Positions 12,898-24,855 of a DNA stretch of 64,000 nt are shown here, in pieces. The notes below the pieces were generated by a model that was not told the origin of the DNA, made no database searches, and saw only the letters and a program-made list of their open reading frames with translations. Positions within the stretch are counted from its first letter, which is position 1; every line of letters begins with the position of its first letter. Location: positions 16,691,682 through 16,755,681 of the forward strand of contig NC_080055.1 in NCBI RefSeq assembly GCF_026212465.1. The letters are read 5' to 3'. This stretch comes from Amaranthus tricolor (lineage: Eukaryota > Streptophyta > Magnoliopsida > Caryophyllales > Amaranthaceae). Position numbers and translations under genes: made by a program.

Positions 12898-15800
12898 TTA
12901 GTGGAGCTTGCTCATACCAAGTTCCAATCTCATCTTTTCATATTGTTCCCTTGGAAGTGGTTTGGTCAGAATATCTGCAACTTGTTCATTTGTATTAACA
13001 TGCTTTAATACAATATTTTTGTTTTCTACATTATCCTTAAGAAAATGATGTCTAATATGTATGTGTTTAGCTCGTGAGTGATGCACTGGATCTTTAGATA
13101 TACATATGGCACTGGTATTATCACAATAAATAGGAATGCATTCAATTTTAATACCAAAATCTCTTAGTTGCTGTTTTATCCAAAGCATTTGGGAACAGCA
13201 AGCTGCTGCTGCTACGTATTCAGCTTCGGCTGTGGATAATGCAACCGTGTTTTGTTTCTTGGAACTCTATGAAACTAAACATGAGCCAAGAAATTGTACC
13301 ATACCTGACGTGCTTTTTATATTAACTAGATCACCTGCATAATCTGCATCACTAAAGCCTTTTAAATCATAAACATCACTTTTAGGATAAAATAGGGACA
13401 AGTCGTCTGTTCCCTTCAAATATCTCAAAATCCGTTTTACTGCAGTGAGATGTGATTCTTTGGGGTTGGACTGAAATCTAGCACATAAACCAACACTAAA
13501 TGAAATATCGGGTCTACTTGCAGTTAGATATAATAGGGAACCTATCATGCCTCGATACATTGTTTGATCTACGTTAGTTCCTTTTAGGTCTTCATCTAAT
13601 CTAACATTTGTAGCCATGGGTGTATGGTTGGTTTTAGCGTTGTTTAGCCCATACTTCTTAAGAAGTTCTTTTATGTATTTTTGTTGATGAATAAAAATAC
13701 CATTTTCAGTTTGTTTAATTTGCAAACCAAGGAAGAAATTTAATTTTCCCATCATGCTCATTTCAAATATTGTGCCCATAAGGTTGGCAAATTCTTTACA
13801 TAACAAATCATTGGTTGCACCGAAAATAATATCATCAACATAAATTTGAACAACTAAAATATCATAACCTTTATTCTTAAAGAATAATGTTTTGTCAATT
13901 TTTCCTCTTACAAAGTTATTTTTAATAAAAAATTTTGATAGTCTTTCATACCATTGCCTAGGAGCTTGCTTCAAGCCATATAAAGCTTTGTCAAGCTTGT
14001 AGACATGATCAGGACAAGAGGTATTCTCAAAACCTGGGGGTTGTTCAACAAAAACTTCTTCATTAAGAAAACCATTTAAGAAAGCACATTTCACATCCAT
14101 TTGATATAACTTAAAGTTCATAAATGCAGCAAAAGAAATTAAAATTCTAATAGCCTCTAACCTTGCTACCGGAGCAAATGTCTCAGTGTAATCAATACCT
14201 TGTTGTTGATTGTACCCTTTGACCACGAGTCTTGCTTTGTTTCTTACAATTATTCCATACTCATCTAGCTTATTCCGAAATACCCATTTTCAACCGATTA
14301 CCTTTTTGCCTTTTGGTTTGGGTTCTAAGTGCCATACTTTGTTTCTTTCAAATTCATTTAATTCATCTTGCATGGCTACTATCCATTCGGAATCCTTTAG
14401 ACTTCTTCGTGATTTTTGGGTTCAAGTGATGATAGGAACGCAAAATGTGCACAAAAGTTTCTCAGTTGGGATCTGGTTTGTGTTCCCTTATTCATATCAC
14501 TTATAATCAGATCAAGAGGATGATAACTTTGATATTTCCAAGGTTTGGGCACAAATTCTCTTGAGGGAACAGTAGCATGTTCTGGCTCAACAGCTTGATT
14601 GTCATTTTGTTCAGCTACTGGATCATTTTGCTCATCTGCGGGAACAGCTGAATTGGGAACAGTTTGCTGGTCCAGTTGTGCTGGCAGTTCCTGGAATTGG
14701 TCAGTTTCTTCTTCATCTTCTTGTATTGGCTGTTCACCTGCTATTCCTTGATCTTGCACCTTTATTTCTTCATCATCTTCTAGATTTGCAAGACCTATTT
14801 TGACATTGTTTATTTCCTATTCACTTGTTGAAAAGTTAGTTTCATCAAAAATTATGTGAATAGAATCCTCCACGCACATTGTTCTCTTATTATAAACTCT
14901 GTAAGCTTTGTTATGTGATGAATAACAGAGAAATACTGCTTCATCAGTTCTTTCATCAAATTTACCTATATTTCGTTTTCCATTTACATGAACAAAATAT
15001 TTGCATCCAAACACACGAAAATAGGAAATATTTGATTTAACACCTTTAAGCAATTCATAGGGTTTTTTGGAAGTGATTGGTCTTATTAATACACGATTCA
15101 AAGTATAGCATGCAGTATTGACAGCCTCGGCCCAAAAATTTCTAGGTAGACCACTAGCAATCAACATAGTCCTAGCCATTTCTTCTAGAGTTCTATTTTT
15201 CCTTTCTACCACTTCATTTTGTTGTGGTGTTCAAGGAGCGGAAAAATTGTGATTTATACCATGTTCATTACAATAATTCATAAAATTTGAATTTTCAAAT
15301 TCTTTGCCATGATCTGATCTTATGTGAACAATTAGATTATTGGTAGATTTTTGTATTTTGTTAGCAAAAGAAACAAACTCATCAAAAGCTTCATCTTTGC
15401 TTACTAAAAATAGGGTCCAAATAAATCTACCATAGTCATCAACTATGACAAACACATATCTTTTGCCACTACGGCTTTGTGTTCTCATAGGTCCACATAG
15501 ATCCATATGAATTAATTCTAATGGTCTAGAGGTAGTCACCAGATACTTTGATTTAAAGGATGACCGCACTTGTTTTCCTTTAGCACAAGGATCACAAATT
15601 TCATTTTTGAGGAATTTTATTGCTGGTAATCCTCTTACTAGGTCTTTCGATCTTAAAGTGTTAATCAATGAATAGCTAGCATGACCTAGATGCTTGTGCC
15701 AAAGAAGTGGGTCTTCTTCTATAACGCTTAAACACGTTAGACTGGTTTTGGGAACAGTGTCCAGGTCCACAACATAAGTTTTCCCTTTTCTGATTCCCTC

Positions 15801-16124
15801 AAGCACAGGGTCTCCTGTGTTGTTCCTAGAAATTATGCATCGTTCAGAAGTAAACTTAACAGAGTTACCTTTGTCACAAAATTGAGAAATACTTAAAAGA
15901 TTGTGTTTTAAATTCTCGACTAAAAATACATTGTCAATGGCATGGGAACTTGACCTTCCAACCTTTCCTTTGGCGATTATCTCACCCTTCATATTATCAC
16001 CGAAGGTTACAGTTCCTCCATCATATGCTTCAAGTGAGAGAAATTTAGATTTGTCACCCGTCATGTGCTTGGAACACCCACTGTCGAGATACCATGAGTT
16101 GTTCCCCCTCACTTGAACCTGCAC
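12898..16124 (-). pseudogene. SIRE A pol pseudogene
   Basis: Polyprotein frame for protease (WYLDSGCSKHM), GAG-pre-integrase (HKHLGHAS), integrase core (DLCGPMRT, DDYGRF), reverse transcriptase (YVDDIIFGA) and RNase H ([20 protein letters not shown]). It is in the same frame as gag across the gag stop. Breaks: TGA in the integrase at 15,231, TAG at 14,817, a frameshift between about 14,226 and 14,400, and a disrupted join near 13,190-13,270. The integrase break falls in the TPQQNGVVE region containing the catalytic Glu. The copy cannot produce a complete Pol. Confidence 0.9.
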
Positions 16125-16130
16125 AGCAAA

Positions 16131-17945
16131 TTAAGAGTTAGGTTTAGGAACCCAGTTATCCTTGGGTTCCTTGTCGATTATACATGAATCATATTTCTTG
16201 ATCCATAACTGTTCGACATGAATTTTATTTGCTATGTGGTGCAGTTCCCTTTTTATACAATGATATTTTAGGAGTCCAATTTTACCACAAAAGGAACAGA
16301 TTTTACTACTAGAGAGACCAACATAGACCTTTTTCTTTTTATCATTTTTAACATAACCTAGACCTTCTTTACTCTTTGGTTTAGCATTTAGAATCAATTT
16401 GGGAACTTCATTGATTTTCTCTTTTCCTTTTAAATTAAGTTGATCTTTTAGATACTTATTTTGTCTTTCACATGATTCTAATTTTAATTTCATTTCTTGA
16501 AATTCCGTGCTAAACACATGAGTGGATTTATCATTTTCATCCCATTTTAATTCTAGCAATTTAATTTGATTCATTTCAATGTTAAGAATGATGAACTTCT
16601 GCTTTATTTTCTCCAAATGCTCTTTTAAAATAACATTCTTATCTAACAAATCAAAAAATCTACTTTGCACATCGATCCTAAAAGTATTTAAATATGAGAT
16701 GTGATCTTTACTTAACTTAAGGTCTTTCTCAATTTGGAGACACTTAGCTGTTTTTTATTCCAACTTCTCTTGTGTTTCCAAAAATAACTTAATTAATTTA
16801 TCCTTACTTAAACTGAATAGATGTTTAGGAGAAGAACTAGAAGACATTACCTCTCTTTCCTTAATCTCTTCATGAGATGCCATGAGACACAGATTTGCAG
16901 TTTTTTCCTCTACTGGAACTTCAGTTTCAGCTTCGCTTTCAGTGTCACCCCAACCTGCGATCATTGCTTTACGAAAATCTGTTCTGAAGTTTCCCTTCTT
17001 TGGCATTCTTCCAGCTTCCCTTGTCTTCCCTTTGCCCTTCTCATTCTTCCATAGAGGACAATCCTTGATGAAGTGATCAGTACTTCCACATTTGTGGCAT
17101 TCAAAATTTGTCTTCATGTAAGCAGTTCCTCTTTCCTTATTATTTCTTTGGTTTCTATATCTGTTGTTCCTGAAGAATTTTTTGAATTTACGTGCTAACA
17201 TAGCAGCTTCCTCTTCACCAGCTTCTGATTCTTCACTATCATCAGCTGCTAGAGCCAGTCCTTTGTTTCAGGAACTGTCCGTTGTTCCCAAATGCAGTTC
17301 GTGTGTCATGAGTGAACCAGCCAGCTCCTCCAAATTGAACTTGGTGAAATCTTTGGACTCCTGGATGGCTGTGACCTTAGCTCTCCAACGCTCATCTTGT
17401 GGAAGACTTCTCAGTATTTTCCTGACTTGTTCATCAACGGGAATGATCTTACCAAGAGAGACTAATTCGTTCGTGATATTTGTGAACCTGGTGAACATCT
17501 CTTGAATGTTCTCCCTAGGTTCCATGACGAACCTTTCATATCTGGACATCAGTAGATCGATCTTGGAGCGCTTCACTTCACTGGTGCCTTCATGGGTAAC
17601 TTCCAGCATGTCCCAAATCTGCTTTGCCGTTTTACAACCCATGATACGATTGTGTTCATTTGGCCCGAGACCACAGTGAAGTAGCTTGATCGCAAGAGAG
17701 TTCATTTCCATCTTTTGAAAGTCTTCCTTTTCATACTCAGTGATTGGTTTTGGAATTGATTCATTATTGGAGTTGATGGTCGTCACTTCAAAGTCTCCTA
17801 TTTCAATTACTCTCCATACTTGGTAATTTTCGGCCTTTATGAAAATTTCCATCCTATTTTTCCAGTAGGTATAGAATTTCCCATCGAACATGGGTGGCCT
17901 TTGCGTAGAGTACCCTTCTTCCATGCGTTCGTTCATCTTCAACAT
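16131..17945 (-). pseudogene. SIRE A gag pseudogene
   Basis: Gag reading frame on the minus strand, closely similar to the gag of element B. It shows the same N-terminal capsid-like UBN2/DUF4219 region, a first CCHC zinc knuckle (CHKCGSTDHFIKDC) and a second cysteine cluster near the C-terminus (CSFCGKIGLLKYHC, where the His expected in element B has become Leu). In-frame stops at 17,268 (CGA to TGA compared with B) and about 16,755 (GAA to TAA) break it into three pieces that stay in one frame. The true gag stop (TAA) lies at 16,131. The damaged second knuckle and the stops indicate a non-functional copy. Confidence 0.88.
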
Positions 17946-18014
17946 CTTGCCAGGGAACAGGATACTGCTCTTAGGGTTTCCTGATTAAATGAGGAACAGG
18001 ACTCTGATACCAAT

Positions 18015-19021
18015 TGTTGAAATACAAAGAGATGGTCGAATGCAACAAGAGGGGGGATGAATTGTTGTGTATCAAGCTTTATCTTGAAATGCAAAAGATA
18101 AAAGGAGACAAAGATTTTACGTGGAAACCTTCTTGGCCTAATAAGAAGGAAAACCACGACCCCCCGGAATTTCAAAATTCTCACTATGTTTTAGGCAATC
18201 AAATACAATTACATAAAACAGTTTGCTTCACTTGAAGCTTTTCTACTCTAGGCCTAATTCTCTATCTCTACTTTCTCCTTCTCTTTCTCTTCTCACATTT
18301 CTCTTCTCTATTCCCTTAGACTTCTCATAAGTCTAATTACAACAAAACACTTAATAACCCTTACAAGGCCAATTCTCAAGAGGATAAAAATTAAAATAAT
18401 TACTTAAGAAAAATATAATAAATTAATTGGCATTTAAAAACAGAAAATATTTTTCTTAAATGATCTCCCTTTAATGGACACTCTTGGATCACACCGGTTT
18501 GAGCAAAGTTCCTCCTATTTATAGTGGGAACAGCCAACAGTTACCTTAGACACACCTCCCACTATCCTCCACGTTCTCAAAAGAAAAAGATAGAGGAATT
18601 GCCAAGAAATAAATGTCCGGCTGTTATTTGCTCAAAGAGAAAAACAGTTTCCTTAAGCTAAAAATAGTATAGGAATTAAAAACATAACAATACACATCAA
18701 CTAAAAACAGAATAATAAAATAACTGCAATTTTCCAGTCGATGTTTTTCTCCAGACCTACTACGTAGGAACAGCGTACTGTCTCCAGCTTCAACTTCTGT
18801 TAGATTGTTCATTTTGAGAATAGTAGACTGTACATCTACTTTCAAGATTATAACACTTATCTAACTTCTTGGATCTTTAAGACATGTACAACCTCCACGA
18901 ATCAAGTCCTAGGCTTCATCAACGATTTCAACAAAATCGGATATATACCTACAAAACAATCTCTAAAATATGTTTGTTTACTTTAAAAGTGAAGTCATCA
19001 TCAATACCTTAAGAGCCAACA
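18015..19021 (-). repeat. SIRE A 5' LTR with promoter
   Basis: 1,007-bp LTR preceding gag on the minus strand. A TATA-like TATAAATA (minus strand, about 18,515-18,523) would be the Pol II promoter, by analogy with the same position in element B. Two internal deletions shorten it relative to the other LTR. Confidence 0.9.
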
Positions 19022-21049
19022 CACGCCTTCATCTACGACTACCTCCGCATCCTTGAATACTCCTGCTGGAGATCGGGTGCGTGATTGGTATTGCGGGCTT
19101 CATTCCCGAGATGCAAGTCGTAAATTTACCATTAATGATCGGGGAACGAAGAAGGTTGCTGATGCTGTAGTGAGTTTTGAAATTATTAAGTGTATTCTTG
19201 ATTTGTTTTGTATTCTTTGGCTTTGATGTACTTATACTAATTGCTATATATGTCACTTTTTATTTGAACAGATGGGCTGGAAGGAAAATGAAGCTACGGG
19301 GGAGTTCACCCCAAGAGGCAATGTTGACGCGTTGCATATGGTCTTAGGGAAAGACCATAGTGGGCGGGTAGTCGGAAAAGGAGGCGCTGCGGGATGAAGT
19401 AGCAACCCTCCAAGCGGAGATTACAAAGGACGTTCTCGCCAAGCTGGCCGCCGTGTTGCAGAAGATGGGAGCACCCATTGTTGACTTGGCAAACTTGATT
19501 GTCGAGGATCAGGAAAGTCAACATGGGGATCCTAACGCTTCGGTCGAGCCAACACCCGAGCCCATTACCCCCGTAGCACCCCAGCTCATTACTAATACCC
19601 CTGAAGGGGAACACCCCACACCGGAGAACATAAACTCCGTTGCTCAAAATCCAGAGCCAACTCCAGAGCCTGTGCTACATGTACATAGTTTTTAAATATA
19701 TAAGCACTTATTAATTTAAACTGTACTAAAAGACACAATTTTCAGGAGGCGACTCCTTGTTCTCTTTTGCTGCCTCAGTTAGGTGTTGCTAGTGATGGCG
19801 ACTTAACTGTGGTTGCATATGGTGTGGCCCAGCCAAACAAAGAGGGCCAAACAGTTCATTCAATGCCTGTTACAAGTGGCCACATCAGTGTGGCCGTGGA
19901 AACTATTGTAAGGGGGTTTGAAGATTTCTCACTCCCGGTTCCATTGCCAGCATGGAGCCTTAAGAAACTCTCACACGCTCTAGGTAGTTTCATCACATGG
20001 CCATATGCTTGGGTCCGATTCACTAACATGGTAAGAATCATTTGTACCTTTTTTTTATTATTTTTTTTAATTGTATGCTCACACTAATTTAATTATATAA
20101 ATTGAAATAGCAAAAGAGTCCAAAGAGATCTTGGAGAGAGGTCGGTTCCTCAGCAAAGGTGTCGACTGGGTCAAAGTCGATGCCAAGCACTCCAATTTTG
20201 ACTGATGAGGAGTTAAAAGATCTCTTTCAAGATTGCAAATGGCTGCATTATTGTGCATCTCGCATAAGTGAGGAGAACCCACTCATTCTGAACCTGGTGA
20301 AGGAGCAATACTGCTTTTTAGAGAGCCCGTTTGTAATTATTGGTCCTAGTGACATCGGGCAATTTTTGAGAGGAGAGATGCTGAACGTAGCTCTTTTCCA
20401 TGTCTACATGAGGTGATGTTCATTATCTTACAAGTTAGGCATTGTTGTTTAATTGTTTTAATAACCGAATTACTAACAAAATTTTCTTATTTGTGAGTTT
20501 AGTGCGGCTTACGAGGAGCTAAATTCTTGTGAACCTCCAATGAAAATTGGATGGTTTTGTCCTGAGTCGATTTCGGGTAGTAAATGTGTAAATGATCCAG
20601 ATGGCGTCAGAGCATACATTCAGACTGCTTTGACTAATTCCCTTGCATCTAAACACACGTTCATTCTGGCTCCATATATGGAAGAGTAAGTTTTATTTTT
20701 GAAATTAAACTTATCTATTGATTTTTAAAGTCACCTAATCTCTAATTTGTTGATTTTAAATTTGCGTTTGTAGTTTGCATTGGATACTTTTGGTCATATG
20801 TCCTTTAACGAACACTGTGCACGTCTTCGACTCATTACAAAAGCTCAAAGCCCGCCTCGTAACACAAAATTTAAAGCGTTGTTGAATACGTACGTAATAT
20901 TAATTATTTTACCAAGTTGATTTAATTAAGTGTTATATAGATATATAAATAGTATTACTTTTCCCATGTGTTTTAGCACAATGAAAAAAGTGCGTGGACA
21001 AATGGAATCTACATCCAGAGCCACATTTCCAAAATGGACAGCAATAAAG

Positions 21050-21686
21050 GTACACAAATTCAATTTTATGCGTTTTTAACCGTTTTTGTCACTTTTGCGC
21101 GTAAAGTAGCTCAAACTTGGTTTGTTTTGCACGAAACATGGCACACAACACTATTTGGTATATATTACTGTGTTGAATTTGTTATAATTGAAAATCGTAG
21201 TCATATGCTAGAAATTACGTGTTAAGTTGCGATTTTATGCGTTCTTAAGCGTTTTTGTCAATTTCGTGCGTAAAGTAGCTCAAACTTGGTTTGTTATGCA
21301 CGAAACTTGGCACACAACATTGTTTGGTATATATTATTTTGTTGAAGTGGTTAGAATTGAAAATCATAGTCATATGCTAGAAATTACGTGTTAAGTTGCG
21401 ATTTTATGCGTTTTTAACCGTTTTTGGCGCTTTCGCGCGTAAAGTAGCTCAAACTTTGTTTTTTTTGCACGAAACTTGGCACACAACACTATTTGGTATA
21501 TATTATTGTGTTGAAGTTGTTAGAAGTGAAAATCATGGTCATATGCTAGAAATTACGTATTAAGGTGGGATTTTATGCGTTTTTAACCGTTTTTAACACT
21601 TTTGCGCATAAAGTAGCTCAAACTTGGTTTTGATGCGAAACCGGGGCTGATTAAGGCCTTGGTTATGCAAGATTAATGTTGTGCGT
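21050..21686 (+). repeat. 169-bp tandem repeat array in CACTA protease intron (left block)
   Basis: Starts right after the splice donor at 21,050. Successive copies of GTAAAGTAGCTCAAAC occur at 21,101, 21,270, 21,439 and 21,608 (the last reads ATAAAG), a constant 169-bp period. Each unit contains TTTTTAACCGTTTTT-like, TTTCGCGCGTAAAG, GCACGAAACTTGGCACACAACA and ATAGTCATATGCTAGAAATTACG blocks. The array is cut by SIRE element B and resumes at 32,396. Confidence 0.93.
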
Positions 21687-22971
21687 TGTTGGCCTCTTAA
21701 GGTTTTGATGATGACTTTACTTTTAAATAAACAAACATATTATTAGAGATTGTTTTGTAGGTACATATCCGATTTAATGAGAATCGTTGATGAAGCCTAT
21801 GACTTGATTCGTGGAAGATGTACATGTCTCAAATATCCAAGAAGTTGGACAATTGCTCTGGAAGACAGTTTACTGTTCCTAGAGTTGAAGTTCTGACGAA
21901 AGTTGTAGATGGAGACAGTGTGCTGTTCCTCATGATACAGGTCTGAAGAAGACATTGACTGGAAATTACGAAAATTAAGTTTTCTGTTTTTAGTTAATGT
22001 AAAAGGATTAAAATTTAATTAGTTGCTTAATTAAATTTATTTATTAATTGGCAAAATATTTTTAATTCGCCTAAAAACATGGAGAAAATCAATTCCTTGT
22101 TTATCTCCTATAAACTCGGAATTCAAGAGACTTGTTCTCTTCTTTGAATTGGTCTCCTATAATTTAGGATCTTCCTTAACCCATGATGTTTTAACCGTGC
22201 ATGTGTACAGCAGTTACATTCCACTCCTACCTTTAACTAACTTTCCATTTTCTTTGGGAGTAAGTAAGTTATGGAGAACGTGGGATATGTGCAACTCGTG
22301 GAGAACATGGGCTGAGTGCACTGCTTGCTGTTCCCCTTATAAAAGAGGGAAATTACGGTTCAGTGGGTATGAATGAATGAATGGATGTTGCATTGAGAGT
22401 GTCCATCTAAGGGAGATTTAATTGAGAAAAATATTCTAAGTTTTGTTTTAAATGCCAATTAATTCATAATATTTTTCTTGAGCAACAATTTCATTTTGAT
22501 CTTTATGAGAATTGGCCTTGTAAAGGGTAATTGAGTGTTTTGTTGTAATTAGACTTATGGGAAGTCTAAGGGAATAGAGAATAGAAACGTGAGAAGAGAA
22601 AGAGAAGGAGAGAAGAGAAGAGAAGAGAAGTGGGCCTAAGTAGAGAAGCTTTGAGTAAAGCATTTAGAGAATTGAGAAGCTTCAAGTGAAGCAAAACTTT
22701 GTTATGTGTAATTGTAATTGATTGCCTTAACATAGTGAGAATTTTGAAATCCCGGGGGGTCGTGGTTTTTCCTTCTTATTAGGCCAAGAAGGTTTCCACG
22801 TAAAATTCTTGTCTCTTTTTATTATTTTTCTTTTCGTTTTTAAGTTTAAGTTTTGTTCTTTACTTGATACAATTCCGCAAAAAGTTGAGCAAAAAATCTT
22901 AAACTAACAACACAACAATTCACCCCCCCCCCCCCTCTTGTTGCATTCGATCATCTATTAACATTCCTACA
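21687..22971 (+). repeat. SIRE B 5' LTR with promoter
   Basis: 1,285 bp, TGTTGG...CCTACA. A TATA box (TTATAAAAGAGG, about 22,337-22,348) probably directs the genomic RNA. A tract of about 14 C (22,923-22,935) lies about 35 bp before the LTR end. Confidence 0.95.
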
Positions 22972-22986
22972 ATTAGTATCAGAGCC
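22972..22986 (+). other. SIRE B primer-binding site
   Basis: TTAGTATCAGAGC directly after the LTR matches the initiator-methionine tRNA 3' end complement used by Copia elements (usually TGGTATCAGAGC) with one G-to-A mismatch. Elements A and C have the unmutated GGTATCAGAG. Confidence 0.8.
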
Positions 22987-23025
22987 CTGTTCCTCATTTA
23001 ATCAGGAAACCCTGAGAGCAGTATC

Positions 23026-24855
23026 ATGTTCCCTGGAAAGATGTTGAAGATGAACGAGCGCATGGAAGAGGGGTACTCCACACAAAGGCCACCCATGTTC
23101 GATGAGAAATTCTATACTTACTGGAGAAATAGAATGGAAATCTTCATAAAGGCCGAAAACTATCAAGTTTGGAGAGTCATTGAAATTGGAGACTTTGAGG
23201 TGACGACCATCAACTCCAACAATGAAGCTGTTCCAAAACCAATCACTGAATATGAAAAAGAAGATTTTCAAAAGATGGAAATGAACGCTCTTGCTATCAA
23301 GTTACTTCACTGTGGGCTTGGTCCAAATGAGCACAATCGAATTATGGGTTGCAAAACCGCTAAGCAGATTTGGGACCTGCTCGAAGTTACCCATGAAGGT
23401 ACTAGTGAAGTAAAGAGATCCAAGATTGATTTGCTAATGTCCAAATATGAAAGATTCGTAATGGAACCTAGGGAAAACATTCAAGAAATGTTCACTAGGT
23501 TCACAAATATTACGAATGAGTTAGTCTCTCTTGGTAGAATCATTCCCGTTGATGAACAAGTTAGAAAAGTACTTAGGAGTCTTCCTCAAGACGAACGTTG
23601 GAGAGCAAAGGTAACAGCCATCCAGGAGTCCAAAGATTTCACCAAGTTTAATTTGGAAGAGCTGGCTGGTTCTCTCATGACCCATGAATTGCATTTGGGA
23701 ACAGCTGACAGTTCCCGAAACAAAGGACTGGCTCTAGCAGCAGATGATAGCGATGAATCAGAAACTGGTGAAGAGGAAGCAGCACTATTGGCTCGAAAAT
23801 TCAAAAAATTCTTCAGGAACAGAAGATATGGAAATCAAAGAAATAACAAAGAGAAGGGAACACCGAACTTGAAGACAAACTTTGAATGCCATAAGTGTGG
23901 GAGCACTGAACACTTCATCAAGGATTGCCCTCAATGGAAAAAGGAGAAGGGCAAGGGAAAAGCAAGAGAAGTTGGAAGACAATATAAGAAGGGAAACTTC
24001 AAAACTGATTTTAGAAAAGCAATGATAGCAGCTTGGGGAGATACGGAGAGCGAGGCTGAGACAGAAGCTCCAGTGGAAGAGGAAACAGCAAACCTATGCC
24101 TCATGGCATCTCATGAAGAATCCAAAGAAAAAGAGGTAATGTCTTCTGGTCCATCTCCTAAACATCTGTCCAACATAAGTAAGAATAAACTAATCAAATT
24201 GCTTTTAGAGACACAAGAAAAGCTAGATGAAAAAACAGCTAAGTGTCTCCAAATTGAGAAAGATCTTAACTTAAGTGAAGATCATATCTCATATCTAAAC
24301 TCCTTTAGAATCGATGTGCAAAGTAGATTTTTTGATTTGCTAGATAAGAATATCATTTTGAAAGAGCAGTTGGAGAAATTAAAACAGGAATTTATCACTC
24401 TTAATATTGAATTGAATCAAAGCAAATTGTTAGGATTAAAATCGGTTGAAAATGATAAAACCACTCATGAGTTTAGCACGGAAGTTCAAGGAATAAAATT
24501 AAAATTAGAATCAACTGAAAAAGAAAATAAGTTCCTAAAAGATCAAATAAACTTAAGAGGAAAAGGAAAATTCAAAGAAATTCCCAAATGGATTCTAGAT
24601 GCTAAAACCAAGAGTAAAGAAGGTCTAGGCTATATTAAGAATGATAAAAAGAAAAAGGTATACGTAAATCTCCCTAGTAGTAAAGTCTGTTCCTTCTGTG
24701 GTAAAAGTGGACACCTAAAACATCAATGTACAAAGAGGGAACAGCATGTCAAAGCAAATAAAAATTATGTCGAACGTATATGGATTAAGAAATGTGATTC
24801 AAATATTGTCGACAAGGAACCCAAGGATGAATGGGTTCCTGCACCTAACCACTAA
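23026..24855 (+). CDS. SIRE B Gag
   Basis: Open 609-residue Gag, which forms the virus-like particle of the retrotransposon and binds its RNA. Residues about 20-235 are the capsid-like UBN2/DUF4219-type region. A first zinc knuckle is C288-x2-C291-x4-H296-x4-C301, and a second one near the C-terminus is C555-x2-C558-x4-H563-x4-C568. Between them lie acidic and long helical, coiled-coil-like segments (about residues 390-520). The ATG at 23,026 lies just after the primer-binding region; a second ATG five codons on (23,041) is conserved in element A and could be the real start. The frame ends with TAA at 24,853-24,855, and pol follows in the same frame with no other stop in between. Nothing in it looks broken. 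Confidence 0.9.
   Translation: MFPGKMLKMNERMEEGYSTQRPPMFDEKFYTYWRNRMEIFIKAENYQVWRVIEIGDFEVTTINSNNEAVPKPITEYEKEDFQKMEMNALAIKLLHCGLGPNEHNRIMGCKTAKQIWDLLEVTHEGTSEVKRSKIDLLMSKYERFVMEPRENIQEMFTRFTNITNELVSLGRIIPVDEQVRKVLRSLPQDERWRAKVTAIQESKDFTKFNLEELAGSLMTHELHLGTADSSRNKGLALAADDSDESETGEEEAALLARKFKKFFRNRRYGNQRNNKEKGTPNLKTNFECHKCGSTEHFIKDCPQWKKEKGKGKAREVGRQYKKGNFKTDFRKAMIAAWGDTESEAETEAPVEEETANLCLMASHEESKEKEVMSSGPSPKHLSNISKNKLIKLLLETQEKLDEKTAKCLQIEKDLNLSEDHISYLNSFRIDVQSRFFDLLDKNIILKEQLEKLKQEFITLNIELNQSKLLGLKSVENDKTTHEFSTEVQGIKLKLESTEKENKFLKDQINLRGKGKFKEIPKWILDAKTKSKEGLGYIKNDKKKKVYVNLPSSKVCSFCGKSGHLKHQCTKREQHVKANKNYVERIWIKKCDSNIVDKEPKDEWVPAPNH

Larger units (their letters stand above)
8793..19021 (-). 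mobile_element. SIRE-type Copia retrotransposon A, full-length but decayed
   Basis: A complete minus-strand LTR retrotransposon with target duplication CACGC (8,788-8,792 and 19,022-19,026). It interrupts exon 3 of the CACTA second gene. Order on the minus strand: 5' LTR (18,015-19,021), primer-binding site TTGGTATCAGAG (initiator-Met tRNA type, about 18,003-18,014), gag, pol, a third ORF, a purine tract (AAAAAGGGGGAATT, 9,974-9,987) and 3' LTR (8,793-9,973). The presence of a third ORF after pol and two zinc knuckles in Gag place it in the SIRE/Maximus lineage. The two LTRs differ by two large deletions and several substitutions, and every coding region has stops, so it is the oldest of the three complete elements here. 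Confidence 0.93.

Noticed and set aside
22149..22376. 75-codon ORF in the LTR of element B (repeated at 31,559-31,786)
   Set aside because: Lies within the LTR across the TATA region; identical in both LTRs only because the LTRs are identical.
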